Source: Rhodothalassium salexigens DSM 2132 (GTDB taxonomy: Bacteria; Pseudomonadota; Alphaproteobacteria; Sphingomonadales; Rhodothalassiaceae). From it: DNA of 64,000 bases. Location: NCBI RefSeq assembly GCF_004341375.1, contig NZ_SLXO01000002.1, positions 124,001 through 188,000 on the forward strand, given 5' to 3'. The notes beneath the pieces were generated by a model. That model did no database searches and had not been told where the DNA came from. It saw only the letters and a list, made by a program, of their open reading frames with translations. Positions 28,904-37,064 of this stretch are shown here, one piece after another. The translations under genes were made by a program, and so were the position numbers. Positions within the stretch are counted from its first letter, which is position 1. Every line of letters starts with the position of its first letter.

Positions 28904-29127
28904 CGACGCCGACGCCAGGACCCGGCAAGGGCGGCCGGCCTTGGTCCGGGGCCGGCTCGGTGGGCCACCTGCTCGATCAAGCTCCCAGCCACACCCTCAT
29001 GGTTCAACACCGACGCCAACACCCTCGGCCGCGGCCGGCTGGCGTGACCGGGCGAACGGCGGCACAGCCACCGGCCGGTCCGCTGACGCCCAAGCCCGGC
29101 GGACACCTCGCCCGCGCGCCGGCGCGA

Positions 29128-29664
29128 TCACGCCGCGCCGCCGGTTTCGTCGGAGCCGGCGGCGTCGGCCGATGCCGGGACGCCGTCGCTCAGGGCGTCA
29201 GCCTTGTCGCTGGCGTGCATCCAGCGAATGGCCAAGGGGCTGAAGCGGCCCTCGCTTTCGTGCCACCAGGCTTTCAGGTCCTTGTCGCCGAGGCTGACGA
29301 TCAGCCACAGAAAACGCGGTTCGCCGGCATTGGCCCGGTCGACCGCGGACGGTTCGGCCGGGCCGCTGAGATGCGAATGGGCGCAACCGACGATGCTGCG
29401 GCCGCTGCCGCGCAGCATCCGTTGCAGTTGCAGGTGCATCTGAGGGTCGATTTCGAACTGGCCGCTGCCGCCGTCTTCGTCCGGGCCAGCCGCCCGGTTG
29501 CGGGTCGCCACGAACCGTTCGACGGTCAGCACGTCGTCGTCCCACCAACCGACCACCAACCCGCACGCCTCGTTGGGCACTGCCACCCGGGCGGTCTGGA
29601 CGAAGCGGTCGGCGGCCTCCCGGTTCAGAAGGACGTGGCGGGGCGCAGGCGGATGGTCTGCCAT
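29128..29664 (-). CDS. JAMM/MPN (Mov34) metalloprotease domain protein
   Basis: A 178-residue protein with a complete JAMM zinc-protease motif: Glu32 in PNEACGL, His96 and His98 in HSHLSGPAEPSAVD, Ser106 and Asp109 at the required spacing (HxH-x7-S-x2-D). Bacterial JAMM proteins usually remove or process small ubiquitin-like or sulfur-carrier proteins. No ThiS/MoaD-like gene is nearby, so the substrate is unknown. The C-terminal 25 residues are acidic and probably disordered. The start lies inside the upstream small membrane-protein gene (40-base overlap), so both are co-translated. Confidence 0.85.
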   Translation of the reverse strand: MADHPPAPRHVLLNREAADRFVQTARVAVPNEACGLVVGWWDDDVLTVERFVATRNRAAGPDEDGGSGQFEIDPQMHLQLQRMLRGSGRSIVGCAHSHLSGPAEPSAVDRANAGEPRFLWLIVSLGDKDLKAWWHESEGRFSPLAIRWMHASDKADALSDGVPASADAAGSDETGGAA

Positions 29665-30002
29665 GTCTCGGGCTCCGTTTCTGGGTCGGCGAAGACGATC
29701 AGATGACCGCCGGCGGCCAGCGCATAGACCAGCACAAGGCGCCCGTCCCCCGCGGGATGGGTGGCGATCAGGCGGCTGTCCGCCGGCGCGGTGAAGGTCG
29801 TCGAGGCAGGCGCGGCGACGCTTTCCTCCATCGCACCGATGCGATAGAGGATCGTCGCCACCACGACCCCGAAGCCAATGGCAAGGATCAGCCCCATGAC
29901 CGCCACGGCGGCCTTGAGACCCCAGGAGACGCCTCCGGACGCCCCCGGCAGTGGCGGCGGTACAGGTGCAGACGCGGCGGCGCGCGATGGCAATTCGTCC
30001 AT
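29625..30002 (-). CDS. Small single-pass membrane protein (DUF6476-like)
   Basis: A 125-residue protein with a Pro/Ala-rich cytoplasmic start, one strong membrane helix (about 30-53, AAVAVMGLILAIGFGVVVATIL) and a small periplasmic beta domain (LIATHPAGDGRLVLVYAL, LIVFADPETE). Size, topology and position next to an rluA-type gene fit the alphaproteobacterial DUF6476 family; its function is unknown. The start codon shares a CCATGG palindrome with the start of the divergent pseudouridine synthase gene, leaving no intergenic DNA. Confidence 0.6.
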   Translation of the reverse strand: MDELPSRAAASAPVPPPLPGASGGVSWGLKAAVAVMGLILAIGFGVVVATILYRIGAMEESVAAPASTTFTAPADSRLIATHPAGDGRLVLVYALAAGGHLIVFADPETEPETWQTIRLRPATSF

Positions 30003-30999
30003 GGCGTTTCATACCCTCAAGGTAACCGATCCCGCCGAGGCGGGGGGGCGGCTCGACCGCTGGCTGGCCGCCCGTTTGCCGACATTGTCGAGGACACGTC
30101 TTAAAGCTTTGATACAGGCGGGCCAAGTATGCCGGGCCGACGGCACCGCAGTGCGGGAAGGCAAACGCCCGGTGGCGCTGGGCGAGACCTACCGGGTCAC
30201 GGTGCCGGCGGCCGCCCCGGCAATCCCCGAGGCGCAGGCGATCCCGCTCGATATCCTCTACGAGGACGACCATCTGGTGGTGCTGGTCAAGCCCGCGGGC
30301 CTGGTGGTCCACCCGGCCGCCGGCAACCCCGACGCCACGCTGGTCAACGCGCTCCTGCATCATTGCCGGGGCAGTCTGTCGGGCATCGGCGGGGTCGCTC
30401 GGCCCGGCATCGTCCACCGGCTGGACAAGGACACCTCGGGCGTCATGGTCGCCGCCAAGACCGACCGCGCCCACCAGGGCCTTGCCCAGCAGTTCGCCGA
30501 ACACAGCCTGACCCGGCGCTACCGGGCGCTGGTCTGGGGCGCGCCTTGCCCGGCCGCCGGGCGTATCGACGGCGCCATCGGCCGCCACCCGGTGGACCGC
30601 AAACGCATGGCCGTGCGCGCCACCGGCGGCAAGCGCGCAGTCACCCACTATGAAACGCTCGACCGGTTCGCCGGCCGCGGCCGCGCCGCCGCGCTCGCCC
30701 TGGTGCGCTGCACGCTGGAGACCGGCCGCACCCACCAGGTGCGCGTGCACATGGCCCATATGGGCCACCCGCTGGTCGGCGACCCGCTCTATGGCCGTGC
30801 GCCGGCGCGCGAGCGCCTGGCCCGCGCCTTGGGCGCCCCGGCCGCCGACGCTCTGCGCGGCTTTCCCCGCCAGGCGCTGCACGCCGCCGACCTGACCTTC
30901 CGCCACCCGGTGAGCGGCGCGGCACTGACCTTCTCCGCGCCGCTGCCCGACGACATGGCCGCCCTGGTCGCCAGGCTCACCGCCGCCGACGCGCCCTGA
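30001..30999 (+). CDS. RluA/RluD family pseudouridine synthase
   Basis: A 332-residue enzyme that isomerises uridines in rRNA (or tRNA) to pseudouridine. An N-terminal S4 RNA-binding domain (about 15-75, GGRLDRWLAARLPTLSRTRL) is followed by the catalytic domain with the family motif RPGIVHRLDKDTSGVM containing the catalytic Asp, then GRTHQVRVHMAHMGHPLVGD. Length matches RluD/RluC. The ATG at 30001 begins MAFHTLKV; the frame is open further upstream, but that part overlaps the divergent gene. Specific target position cannot be decided. Confidence 0.93.
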   Translation: MAFHTLKVTDPAEAGGRLDRWLAARLPTLSRTRLKALIQAGQVCRADGTAVREGKRPVALGETYRVTVPAAAPAIPEAQAIPLDILYEDDHLVVLVKPAGLVVHPAAGNPDATLVNALLHHCRGSLSGIGGVARPGIVHRLDKDTSGVMVAAKTDRAHQGLAQQFAEHSLTRRYRALVWGAPCPAAGRIDGAIGRHPVDRKRMAVRATGGKRAVTHYETLDRFAGRGRAAALALVRCTLETGRTHQVRVHMAHMGHPLVGDPLYGRAPARERLARALGAPAADALRGFPRQALHAADLTFRHPVSGAALTFSAPLPDDMAALVARLTAADAP

Positions 31000-31200
31000 C
31001 CGGCCCCGCCCTGACCGCGCCGCTCCCGACCGCAAGGCCCGGCCGCACCACCCGGGCGATCCCCGCCTCGCCATATTGACCGCCGCGCGGGCCGGGGCCA
31101 AGTTGACCAGACAGGGCCGGTCAGCCGCCGCGAGCGCGCGCTGCGGGCCCGCGCCCGTCGCATCGGTCACGCCCCACAGGCGAAGGAGGAGCCGCGCCCC

Positions 31201-32313
31201 ATGGCATCGGATATGACATCGGACACGACCGCCCGCCCCACCCCCGGCAGCCCGGAGCACCGCACCGCCCCCCAAGGCGCCGAAGGACCCGACGGCACCG
31301 ACGGGGCCGCCATCGGTCCCGCCGCCGCGACGCCGGACGCTGGTCGATCCGCCGCCACCGCGGCCGGCGGCGGCGATCTTGGCTTTGTGTGGACGCCGCC
31401 GCCGGGTGGCTACAGCTGGTGGTATGTGGATGCGCTCAGCGATGACGGCCGCTACGGGCTGACCATCATCGCCTTCATCGGCAGCGTGTTTTCGCCCTAT
31501 TATGTGTGGGCCGGGCGCCGGGACCCGCGCGACCACTGCGCGATCAATGTGGCGCTTTACGATCTGGCCGGGCGCGGCCGCGGCGACCGCTGGGCGATGA
31601 CCGAACGCGGCGCCGAGGCGCTCGACCAACGCGCCGACGGCATCACCGTCGGGCCGAGTGCGCTGACCTGGAACGGCGACACCCTGACCATCGAGATCGA
31701 CGAACGCACCGCCCCGGTGCCGCGGCGGCTCAAAGGCACGATCACCGTCCACGCCAAGGCACTCAACCCCACGGCCCATGCCCTCGACGCCGCGGCGCGC
31801 CACCATTGGCGCCCGATCGCGCCGGTGGCCCGCGCCGAGGTGGCGATGACCGCCCCCGCGCTCGCCTGGTCCGGTCATGCCTATGTGGACAGCAATTGGG
31901 GCACCGAGCCGCTGGAAAAGGCGTTCGCGCGCTGGGACTGGTCGCGCGGGCGGCTCGGCGGCGACACGGTCACGCTCTATGCCGCCGACCGGCGCGACGG
32001 CACGCACAATGCCCTGGGCCTGCGCTACCATGCGGACGGCCGGGTCAGCGAGTTCGAGCCGCCGGCCGAGGTGGCGCTGCCGGTGACCGGCTGGCGGATG
32101 CACCGGCGCACCCGCACCGACGGCGGCCAGCCGCCCCACAGCGTCCGCACCATCGACGATTCGCCCTTCTACACCCGTTCGGTGCTGGAGGCGCCGCTGC
32201 TCGGCGCGCGGGTGGCGACCGTGCACGAAAGCCTCAACCTGGACCGCTTCGACACCGGGCTGGTGCGCGCCATGCTGCCGTTTCGTATGCCGCGCAAATG
32301 GTGGCCGCGCTAG
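31201..32313 (+). CDS. crtC: Carotenoid 1,2-hydratase (CrtC)
   Basis: A 370-residue enzyme that adds water to the psi-end double bond of acyclic carotenoids (neurosporene/lycopene to hydroxy derivatives) on the way to spheroidene or spirilloxanthin. Landmarks are GGYSWWYVDALSDDGRYGLT, IIAFIGSVFSPYY, RWAMTERG and HAYVDSNWGTEPLE with the paired acidic residues, all typical of CrtC. The first about 55 residues are Pro/Thr/Ala-rich and non-conserved. GAAGGAGGAG lies upstream of the ATG. No other crt, bch or puf gene is in the window. Its stop lies 16 bases inside tadA. Confidence 0.92.
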   Translation: MASDMTSDTTARPTPGSPEHRTAPQGAEGPDGTDGAAIGPAAATPDAGRSAATAAGGGDLGFVWTPPPGGYSWWYVDALSDDGRYGLTIIAFIGSVFSPYYVWAGRRDPRDHCAINVALYDLAGRGRGDRWAMTERGAEALDQRADGITVGPSALTWNGDTLTIEIDERTAPVPRRLKGTITVHAKALNPTAHALDAAARHHWRPIAPVARAEVAMTAPALAWSGHAYVDSNWGTEPLEKAFARWDWSRGRLGGDTVTLYAADRRDGTHNALGLRYHADGRVSEFEPPAEVALPVTGWRMHRRTRTDGGQPPHSVRTIDDSPFYTRSVLEAPLLGARVATVHESLNLDRFDTGLVRAMLPFRMPRKWWPR

Positions 32314-32795
32314 ACGCCGGGCGCGGCGACGGCCGGGTCGCCGCCTTTTCGCCCCACATGGCGCGCGCGCTGGTGATGGCCGAGCGCGCGGCAGCGGCGG
32401 GCGAGGTACCGGTGGGCGCGGTGGTGGTGGACCCGCAGGGCCATGTGCTGGCCGAGGCGGGCAACGCGCCGCGCGCCCTCAACGACCCCACCGCCCACGC
32501 CGAAATCCTGGCCATTCGCGCCGCGGCACAACGGCTCGGCCAGGAGCGGCTCGCCGGCTGCGACCTCTATGTGACCCTGGAGCCCTGCGCCATGTGCGCC
32601 GGCGCCATCGCGCACGCCCGCCTGCGCCGGGTCTATTTCGGTGCCGAAGACCCCAAGGGCGGCGGCGTGGTCCATGGGCCACGGGTATTCGACCGCACCA
32701 CCTGCCACCACCGCCCCGAGGTCTATGGCGGCCTGGGCGAGCGCGCCGCCGCCCGCCTTCTGCGCGCCTTTTTTTCACGCCAACGTGACCGCTGA
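32298..32795 (+). CDS. tadA: tRNA-specific adenosine deaminase TadA
   Basis: A 165-residue zinc deaminase that converts A34 to inosine in tRNA-Arg(ACG). The catalytic HAE (67-69, in TAHAEILAIR) and PCAMC (96-100) zinc motifs are intact, and EVPVGAVVVD precedes them as in the family. The ATG at 32298 overlaps the end of crtC by 16 bases; an ATG at 32358 would cut into the conserved first helix. Housekeeping gene, probably expressed also from inside or upstream of crtC. Confidence 0.95.
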   Translation: MVAALDAGRGDGRVAAFSPHMARALVMAERAAAAGEVPVGAVVVDPQGHVLAEAGNAPRALNDPTAHAEILAIRAAAQRLGQERLAGCDLYVTLEPCAMCAGAIAHARLRRVYFGAEDPKGGGVVHGPRVFDRTTCHHRPEVYGGLGERAAARLLRAFFSRQRDR

Positions 32796-32921
32796 CTCGC
32801 TGCTTCGTGACGCCTGCGCGGGCATGTGTTTACCGCTATGGCAAGCTGATCGCGGATAGAATGAGCCAACGCGGCGGGGCAACGCGGCGTCGAGGGGGAT
32901 CTTGAGGACAGGAAAGCGGTG

Positions 32922-33404
32922 ATGAGGAAGACCATATGGGCCGGGCTGTTGGCGGCGCTGGCGATCCTGGCGCTGAGCCCGGTTGGCGACCGGCTCTATC
33001 TGGCGGTGCGGCCGGCCGACACCATGCCCAGCGGCTGGCAGGACTATCGCGCCCTGGCGTTCGAGCGCGCGCAAAGCCGCGGCGAGCCGGTGCTGGTCGA
33101 GGTCTATGCCTCCTGGTGCCCGATCTGCCGCGTCCAAAACGATGCCTTCGAAGCCCTGTCCGCCGCCGGCGGGACGCCCCAGCTGCGCGCCTTCCGGGTC
33201 AGTTACGACCGCGACAAGGATTTTCTGCAGCAATTCGGGGTCGCCAAAACCGGCACCCTGCTGCTGTTCCACAACGGCGAGGAGGTGGCGCGGGCCGCCA
33301 ATTTGACCTCGCCCGATGCCATCGACCGGTTCCTGGACCGCCATCTGCCGACCGAAAACGCCCGGCAATTGCCTGCCGAGGAAGACACGGACACCGAGGC
33401 CTGA
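32922..33404 (+). CDS. Membrane-anchored thioredoxin-fold protein
   Basis: A 160-residue protein with an N-terminal hydrophobic segment (IWAGLLAALAILALSPVG) acting as signal or anchor, and a periplasmic thioredoxin domain with a CPIC active site (Cys66 and Cys69 in VYASWCPICR). The cis-Pro segment common to thioredoxins is replaced by KTGTLLLFHNGEEVAR, so the classical cis-proline is not evident. AGGA lies 8 bases before this ATG; a GTG three bases earlier is possible. A disulfide-handling role in the envelope is inferred; the partner is unknown. Confidence 0.82.
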   Translation: MRKTIWAGLLAALAILALSPVGDRLYLAVRPADTMPSGWQDYRALAFERAQSRGEPVLVEVYASWCPICRVQNDAFEALSAAGGTPQLRAFRVSYDRDKDFLQQFGVAKTGTLLLFHNGEEVARAANLTSPDAIDRFLDRHLPTENARQLPAEEDTDTEA

Positions 33405-33410
33405 GCGCCG

Positions 33411-33439
33411 CCTGGGGTCGCCGGGACCGACCACCCAGG
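33411..33439. terminator. Weak hairpin between convergent genes
   Basis: CCTGGG (33411-33416) pairs with CCCAGG (33434-33439), with an inner GTCG/CGAC pairing. It lies between the convergent thioredoxin-fold and hydrolase genes and lacks a T-run, so its terminator role is uncertain. Confidence 0.3.
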
Positions 33440-33483
33440 CCCGCCGCTCAAGCTGGCTGCCCCGCTTGACGACCCGAGACCGG

Positions 33484-34263
33484 TCAGACGCGCGTCAGCG
33501 TGCGAAACGTGTCGATCATCGCCAACACCTGCTCGGCGGCCAGCACATGGTTGAAATGGCCGTGGCCCACGGTGCGGCCCCAGTGGATCGCCGGGGCGTG
33601 GGCGCGGATGTCCTGTTCGCGGTTCTGCGGCCGGTCGGCGCCCACATAGAGCAACGGCCGTGCGGCGGCGCGCGCCAGGGCGGCCGGCCCGTCCCAGTCC
33701 AGCATGGCGTCGAAGGCGGCGCGCGTGACGGCGGGGTCGGCGGCCGCCGCCGTGGCGGCGATCTCGTCGCGCAGCCAATCGGGCTCGTGACCGCGGAAAA
33801 ACGCCTTGTCGCGCAGCGCGGTCAGCGTCGCCTGCGGATCGCGGCCAAGCCCGGCGCGGGTCGCTTCCATGCCGCAGCGCATCTTGTCGGTCCAGACGAT
33901 CGGCGCGGGATCGAGCAGAACCGCGCCGGTGTACGCGTCGGGCCGCGCGGCGATCATCTCCAGCGCGATCTGCGCGCCCATGGAATGGCCCATCAGCAAC
34001 ACCGGTTCCTCGATCTGGAGCGTCGCCAGGAACGCCGCCATCAGGTCGGCATAATAGGCCAGCGTCACCGGCCCGTCGTCGGGCGCGGGGCTGGCCCCGA
34101 AGCCCGGCAGGTCGGGGGCGAGCACCCGGTAGCTCGCCTCCAGATGCGGGCGCAACGCCATGAAGGTGTGCCGGTCGGACGTCCAACCGTGCACCGCCAG
34201 CAAGGGCCGCCCGGTGCCGCCCGCGTCATAGTCGATCCGCTGTCCCGCCGCTTTCACATGCAT
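33484..34263 (-). CDS. Alpha/beta hydrolase
   Basis: A 259-residue alpha/beta-fold hydrolase. The nucleophile is Ser in GHSMGAQIAL, the oxyanion-hole segment is LLAVHGWTSDRHTF, VLAPDLPGFGAS is the strand after it, and the catalytic His lies in GHGHFNH near the end. The early start at MHVKAAGQRIDYDAGG is typical; the frame stays open upstream but without similarity. Substrate cannot be read from the sequence. It lies 91 bases downstream of the phosphotransferase gene on the same strand and may share its transcript. Confidence 0.88.
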   Translation of the reverse strand: MHVKAAGQRIDYDAGGTGRPLLAVHGWTSDRHTFMALRPHLEASYRVLAPDLPGFGASPAPDDGPVTLAYYADLMAAFLATLQIEEPVLLMGHSMGAQIALEMIAARPDAYTGAVLLDPAPIVWTDKMRCGMEATRAGLGRDPQATLTALRDKAFFRGHEPDWLRDEIAATAAAADPAVTRAAFDAMLDWDGPAALARAAARPLLYVGADRPQNREQDIRAHAPAIHWGRTVGHGHFNHVLAAEQVLAMIDTFRTLTRV

Positions 34264-34354
34264 GGCCCTGGTCCTTGTCCGCAATGGCTCGGCCGGTCGC
34301 GCCCGGTCACCGGGTCCGCGCGCCGCGCCGGAAAGAAGAATGCGCCGCCACCGG

Positions 34355-35431
34355 TCAGGCCGCCAGCCGCTCCACCTGCGCCCAGGCGAGCTTGGCGAGC
34401 GGCTCGCACATGGCGCCCTGGCTCGCCGCGTGCGCCGACGCCGCGGTGCCGCGCCTGACCCGGCCCAGGATGCCGTGAAGGATGCCCGCCAGCCGAAACA
34501 TGTTGAACGCGATATAGAAATCGAACTCGTCCGCGGGGATCGGATCGCGCCCGGTGCGCTGGCAATAGGCGGCCACATATTGGGCCTCGGACGGCAGCCC
34601 CAGGGCTTCGATGTCCTGGCCCATGAGCCCGGTGAAGCCCTGCGGCGGCATGCGATACATCAAGCAGTGATAGGCGAAATCGGCCAGCGGGTGACCGAGC
34701 GTCGACAATTCCCAATCGAGCACGGCGCGGATGCGCGGCGCCTCGGCGTCGAAGATCAGATTGTCGATGCGGAAATCGCCGTGGACGATGCGGGTCTCGT
34801 CGCCCGGCGGGATGTTGTCGGGCAGCCATTCGACCAGCCGGTCCATGGCGGCGATGCGGCCGGCTTGCGCGTCGTCGCGATACTGGGTCGACCAGCGCGC
34901 GATCTGGCGGGCGAAATAATTGCCCGCCTTGCCATAGTCGCCGAGGCCGACGGCCGCCGGGTCGACCCGGTGCAGGGCGGCGATGGTCTCGTTCATGGCG
35001 TCGAAGACGGCGCCGCGCTGCTCGGGCGTCAATCCCGCCGGCGCGGCGTCCCAGAAGATCCGACCGTCCACATGGTCCATCACATAGAACCAGGTACCGA
35101 TCACGCCGTCGTCGGTGCACAGCCCGTGGGTGCGCGCCACCGGCACGTCGGTGTGGCGGCCGAGCGCGGTCATCACCCGGTATTCCCGGTCGACCGCGTG
35201 CGCCGACTTGAGCAGCTTGCCCGGCGGCTTGCGGCGCAGCACATAGGCGCGGCCGGCGCCGTCGGTCAGCTTGTAGGTCGGGTTGGACTGGCCGCCCTTG
35301 AACTGGGCGACCGCCAGGCCCGGCGTGTAGCCCGCCACATGGTCGCGCATCCAGGCGTCGAGCGCGGCGATGTCGAAGGCGTGGGCGTCGCGCACCGGCA
35401 TGGTGCCGGAAAACTGCTCGTCTCGGGACAT
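34355..35431 (-). CDS. APH-like phosphotransferase family protein (ACAD10-type kinase domain)
   Basis: A 358-residue aminoglycoside-phosphotransferase-fold protein. GGQSNPTYKLTDGAGRAYVLRRKPPGKLL forms the nucleotide-binding strands with the ATP lysine (quoted here only as the segment near residues 45-72), VHGDFRIDNLIF is the catalytic loop with Asp and Asn, and VLDWELSTLGHPLADFAY holds the metal-binding Asp. The order and motifs fit the group fused to acyl-CoA dehydrogenases in ACAD10/11, thought to phosphorylate hydroxyacyl substrates. No acyl-CoA dehydrogenase is adjacent. GGAGGA precedes the ATG. It follows purD by 40 bases. Confidence 0.88.
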   Translation of the reverse strand: MSRDEQFSGTMPVRDAHAFDIAALDAWMRDHVAGYTPGLAVAQFKGGQSNPTYKLTDGAGRAYVLRRKPPGKLLKSAHAVDREYRVMTALGRHTDVPVARTHGLCTDDGVIGTWFYVMDHVDGRIFWDAAPAGLTPEQRGAVFDAMNETIAALHRVDPAAVGLGDYGKAGNYFARQIARWSTQYRDDAQAGRIAAMDRLVEWLPDNIPPGDETRIVHGDFRIDNLIFDAEAPRIRAVLDWELSTLGHPLADFAYHCLMYRMPPQGFTGLMGQDIEALGLPSEAQYVAAYCQRTGRDPIPADEFDFYIAFNMFRLAGILHGILGRVRRGTAASAHAASQGAMCEPLAKLAWAQVERLAA

Positions 35432-35471
35432 GGGCCGTCCTCCCCCGGTTCGCCGGGGCTTGCCGCCCGGC

Positions 35472-36740
35472 TTATGTGGCGCCGCCCTCCCCGGCGGCGG
35501 CCGCGCCGATGTCGCGCCGGCAGAACCCGGCCGGCCAATCGATGCGATCCACCGATTGGTAGGCAAGACGGCGCGCCTCGGCAAGGTCCGCGCCGAGCGC
35601 GGTGACGCCGAGCACCCGGCCGCCCATGGCGTGCAGGGCGCCGTCGGCGGTGCGCAGGGTGGCGGCGTGGAACACCGTCGCGCCTTCGGCCTCGGCCGCC
35701 GTGATGCCGGCGATCGGCGTGCCGGTTTCGACCGCGCCGGGATACCCCTCGGCCGCCATGACCACGCACAGCGCACTGTGCGGAGCAAGCGCCACGGTGT
35801 GGCCGGCCAGCCGGCCGCGCGCCGCCGCCATCAACAACTCGCCCAGGTCGCTCTCAAGCCGGACGAGGAGCGCCTGCGCCTCGGGGTCGCCCAGGCGGAC
35901 ATTGTATTCGATCAGCTTCGGGCCGTCCTCGGTCAGCATCAAGCCGGCGTAGAGGATGCCCACGAACGGCGTGCCGGCGTCTTTCAGCGCGCGCACGGTG
36001 GGTGCGACGATCTCGTCATGGACCCGCTGCTTGAGCGCCGGAGTCAACACCACGGCGGGCGAAAACGCCCCCATGCCGCCGGTGTTGGGGCCGGTGTCGC
36101 CCTCGCCGACCCGCTTATGGTCCTGTGCGGTGCCCAGTTCCAACACCGTCTCGCCGTCGCACAGCGCGAAATAGCTGGCCTCGGGGCCGGTCAGGCATTC
36201 CTCGATCACCACCCGCGCGCCGGGCTTGTCGAAACAGCCGTCGACCGCCGCCAGGGCCGCGTCGACGCTTTGGGCCACCACCACGCCCTTGCCGCCGGCA
36301 AGCCCGTCGGCCTTGACCACGATGGGCGCGCCTTGGGCCTGCACATAGGCGCGCGCGGCCGCCCGGTCGTCGAAGCTTTCAAAGCGCGCGGTGGGAATGC
36401 CGGCGCGCGCGCACAGCTCCTTGGTGAAGGTCTTCGAGCCTTCCAGTTGCGCCGCCGCGCGGCCCGGCCCGCACACGGCGATGCCCTTGGCCCGCAAATC
36501 GTCGGCAAGACCCGCCACCAGGGGCGCTTCGGGGCCGACCACCACCAGGTCGATGCCATGGCGCGCGCACGCCGCCGCCACCGCCTCGCTGTTCTGGACA
36601 TCCAGGTCGAGCGGCCGGGCCTGGTCGAGCGTGCCGGCATTGCCGGGCGCCACATAGACCTCCTGGACGCTCGCCGAGCGGTCCAACGCCCAACACAAGG
36701 CGTGCTCGCGCCCGCCGCCACCGATCACCAACACGTTCAT
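35472..36740 (-). CDS. purD: Phosphoribosylamine-glycine ligase (PurD)
   Basis: A 422-residue ATP-grasp ligase for the second step of purine synthesis, joining glycine to phosphoribosylamine. It begins MNVLVIGGGGREHALCWAL, as is standard, and shows VVGPEAPLVAGLADDLRAKG, the ATP-grasp segments GLAGGKGVVVAQ and EECLTGPEASYFALCDG, and the conserved NTGGMGAFSPA. AAGGGGGT lies upstream of the ATG. Length is normal. Two downstream genes of unrelated appearance are close enough to be co-transcribed. Confidence 0.97.
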   Translation of the reverse strand: MNVLVIGGGGREHALCWALDRSASVQEVYVAPGNAGTLDQARPLDLDVQNSEAVAAACARHGIDLVVVGPEAPLVAGLADDLRAKGIAVCGPGRAAAQLEGSKTFTKELCARAGIPTARFESFDDRAAARAYVQAQGAPIVVKADGLAGGKGVVVAQSVDAALAAVDGCFDKPGARVVIEECLTGPEASYFALCDGETVLELGTAQDHKRVGEGDTGPNTGGMGAFSPAVVLTPALKQRVHDEIVAPTVRALKDAGTPFVGILYAGLMLTEDGPKLIEYNVRLGDPEAQALLVRLESDLGELLMAAARGRLAGHTVALAPHSALCVVMAAEGYPGAVETGTPIAGITAAEAEGATVFHAATLRTADGALHAMGGRVLGVTALGADLAEARRLAYQSVDRIDWPAGFCRRDIGAAAAGEGGAT

Positions 36741-37064
36741 GCCTACCCCCTTGGTCGCCGCACGCTATCGAAACGGCGGCGGTTCTAGCACACCGGGCGG
36801 GCGCGGCAAGGATCGCCGTGGACCGGCCCGGTGCGCGTGTGGCAGATAGCGCCGACGATACCGCCCCAAACCACCCCTCGACCGGCGCCAGGGCTTGCAC
36901 CGCCGGGGCCGGCGCGCCAGACTCAAGCCAGCCCGACCGGCCAGCCCTGACCGGCCAGCCCCGACCGGCAGTCCAACCGGCCAGCCCGATCCGCCGCCCG
37001 CCTGGGCCGACCCGGTCACGACCCGACCCGGCCCCGCCGCTGATGAAAGGCTCGACCCGCGCCC
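36741..37064. other. Divergent purD-xseA intergenic region with a short tandem repeat
   Basis: About five imperfect copies of a 14-base CCAGCCC(T)GACCGG unit run from 36927 to 36991. The rest is GC-rich spacer that must carry promoters for both purD and xseA, but no clear boxes were found. No gene is visible. Confidence 0.55.

Noticed and set aside
29665-32226. Extension of the JAMM gene frame up to 1032 codons
   Set aside because: The extra part is antisense to rluA and crtC and has no similarity; the JAMM domain begins cleanly at 29664.
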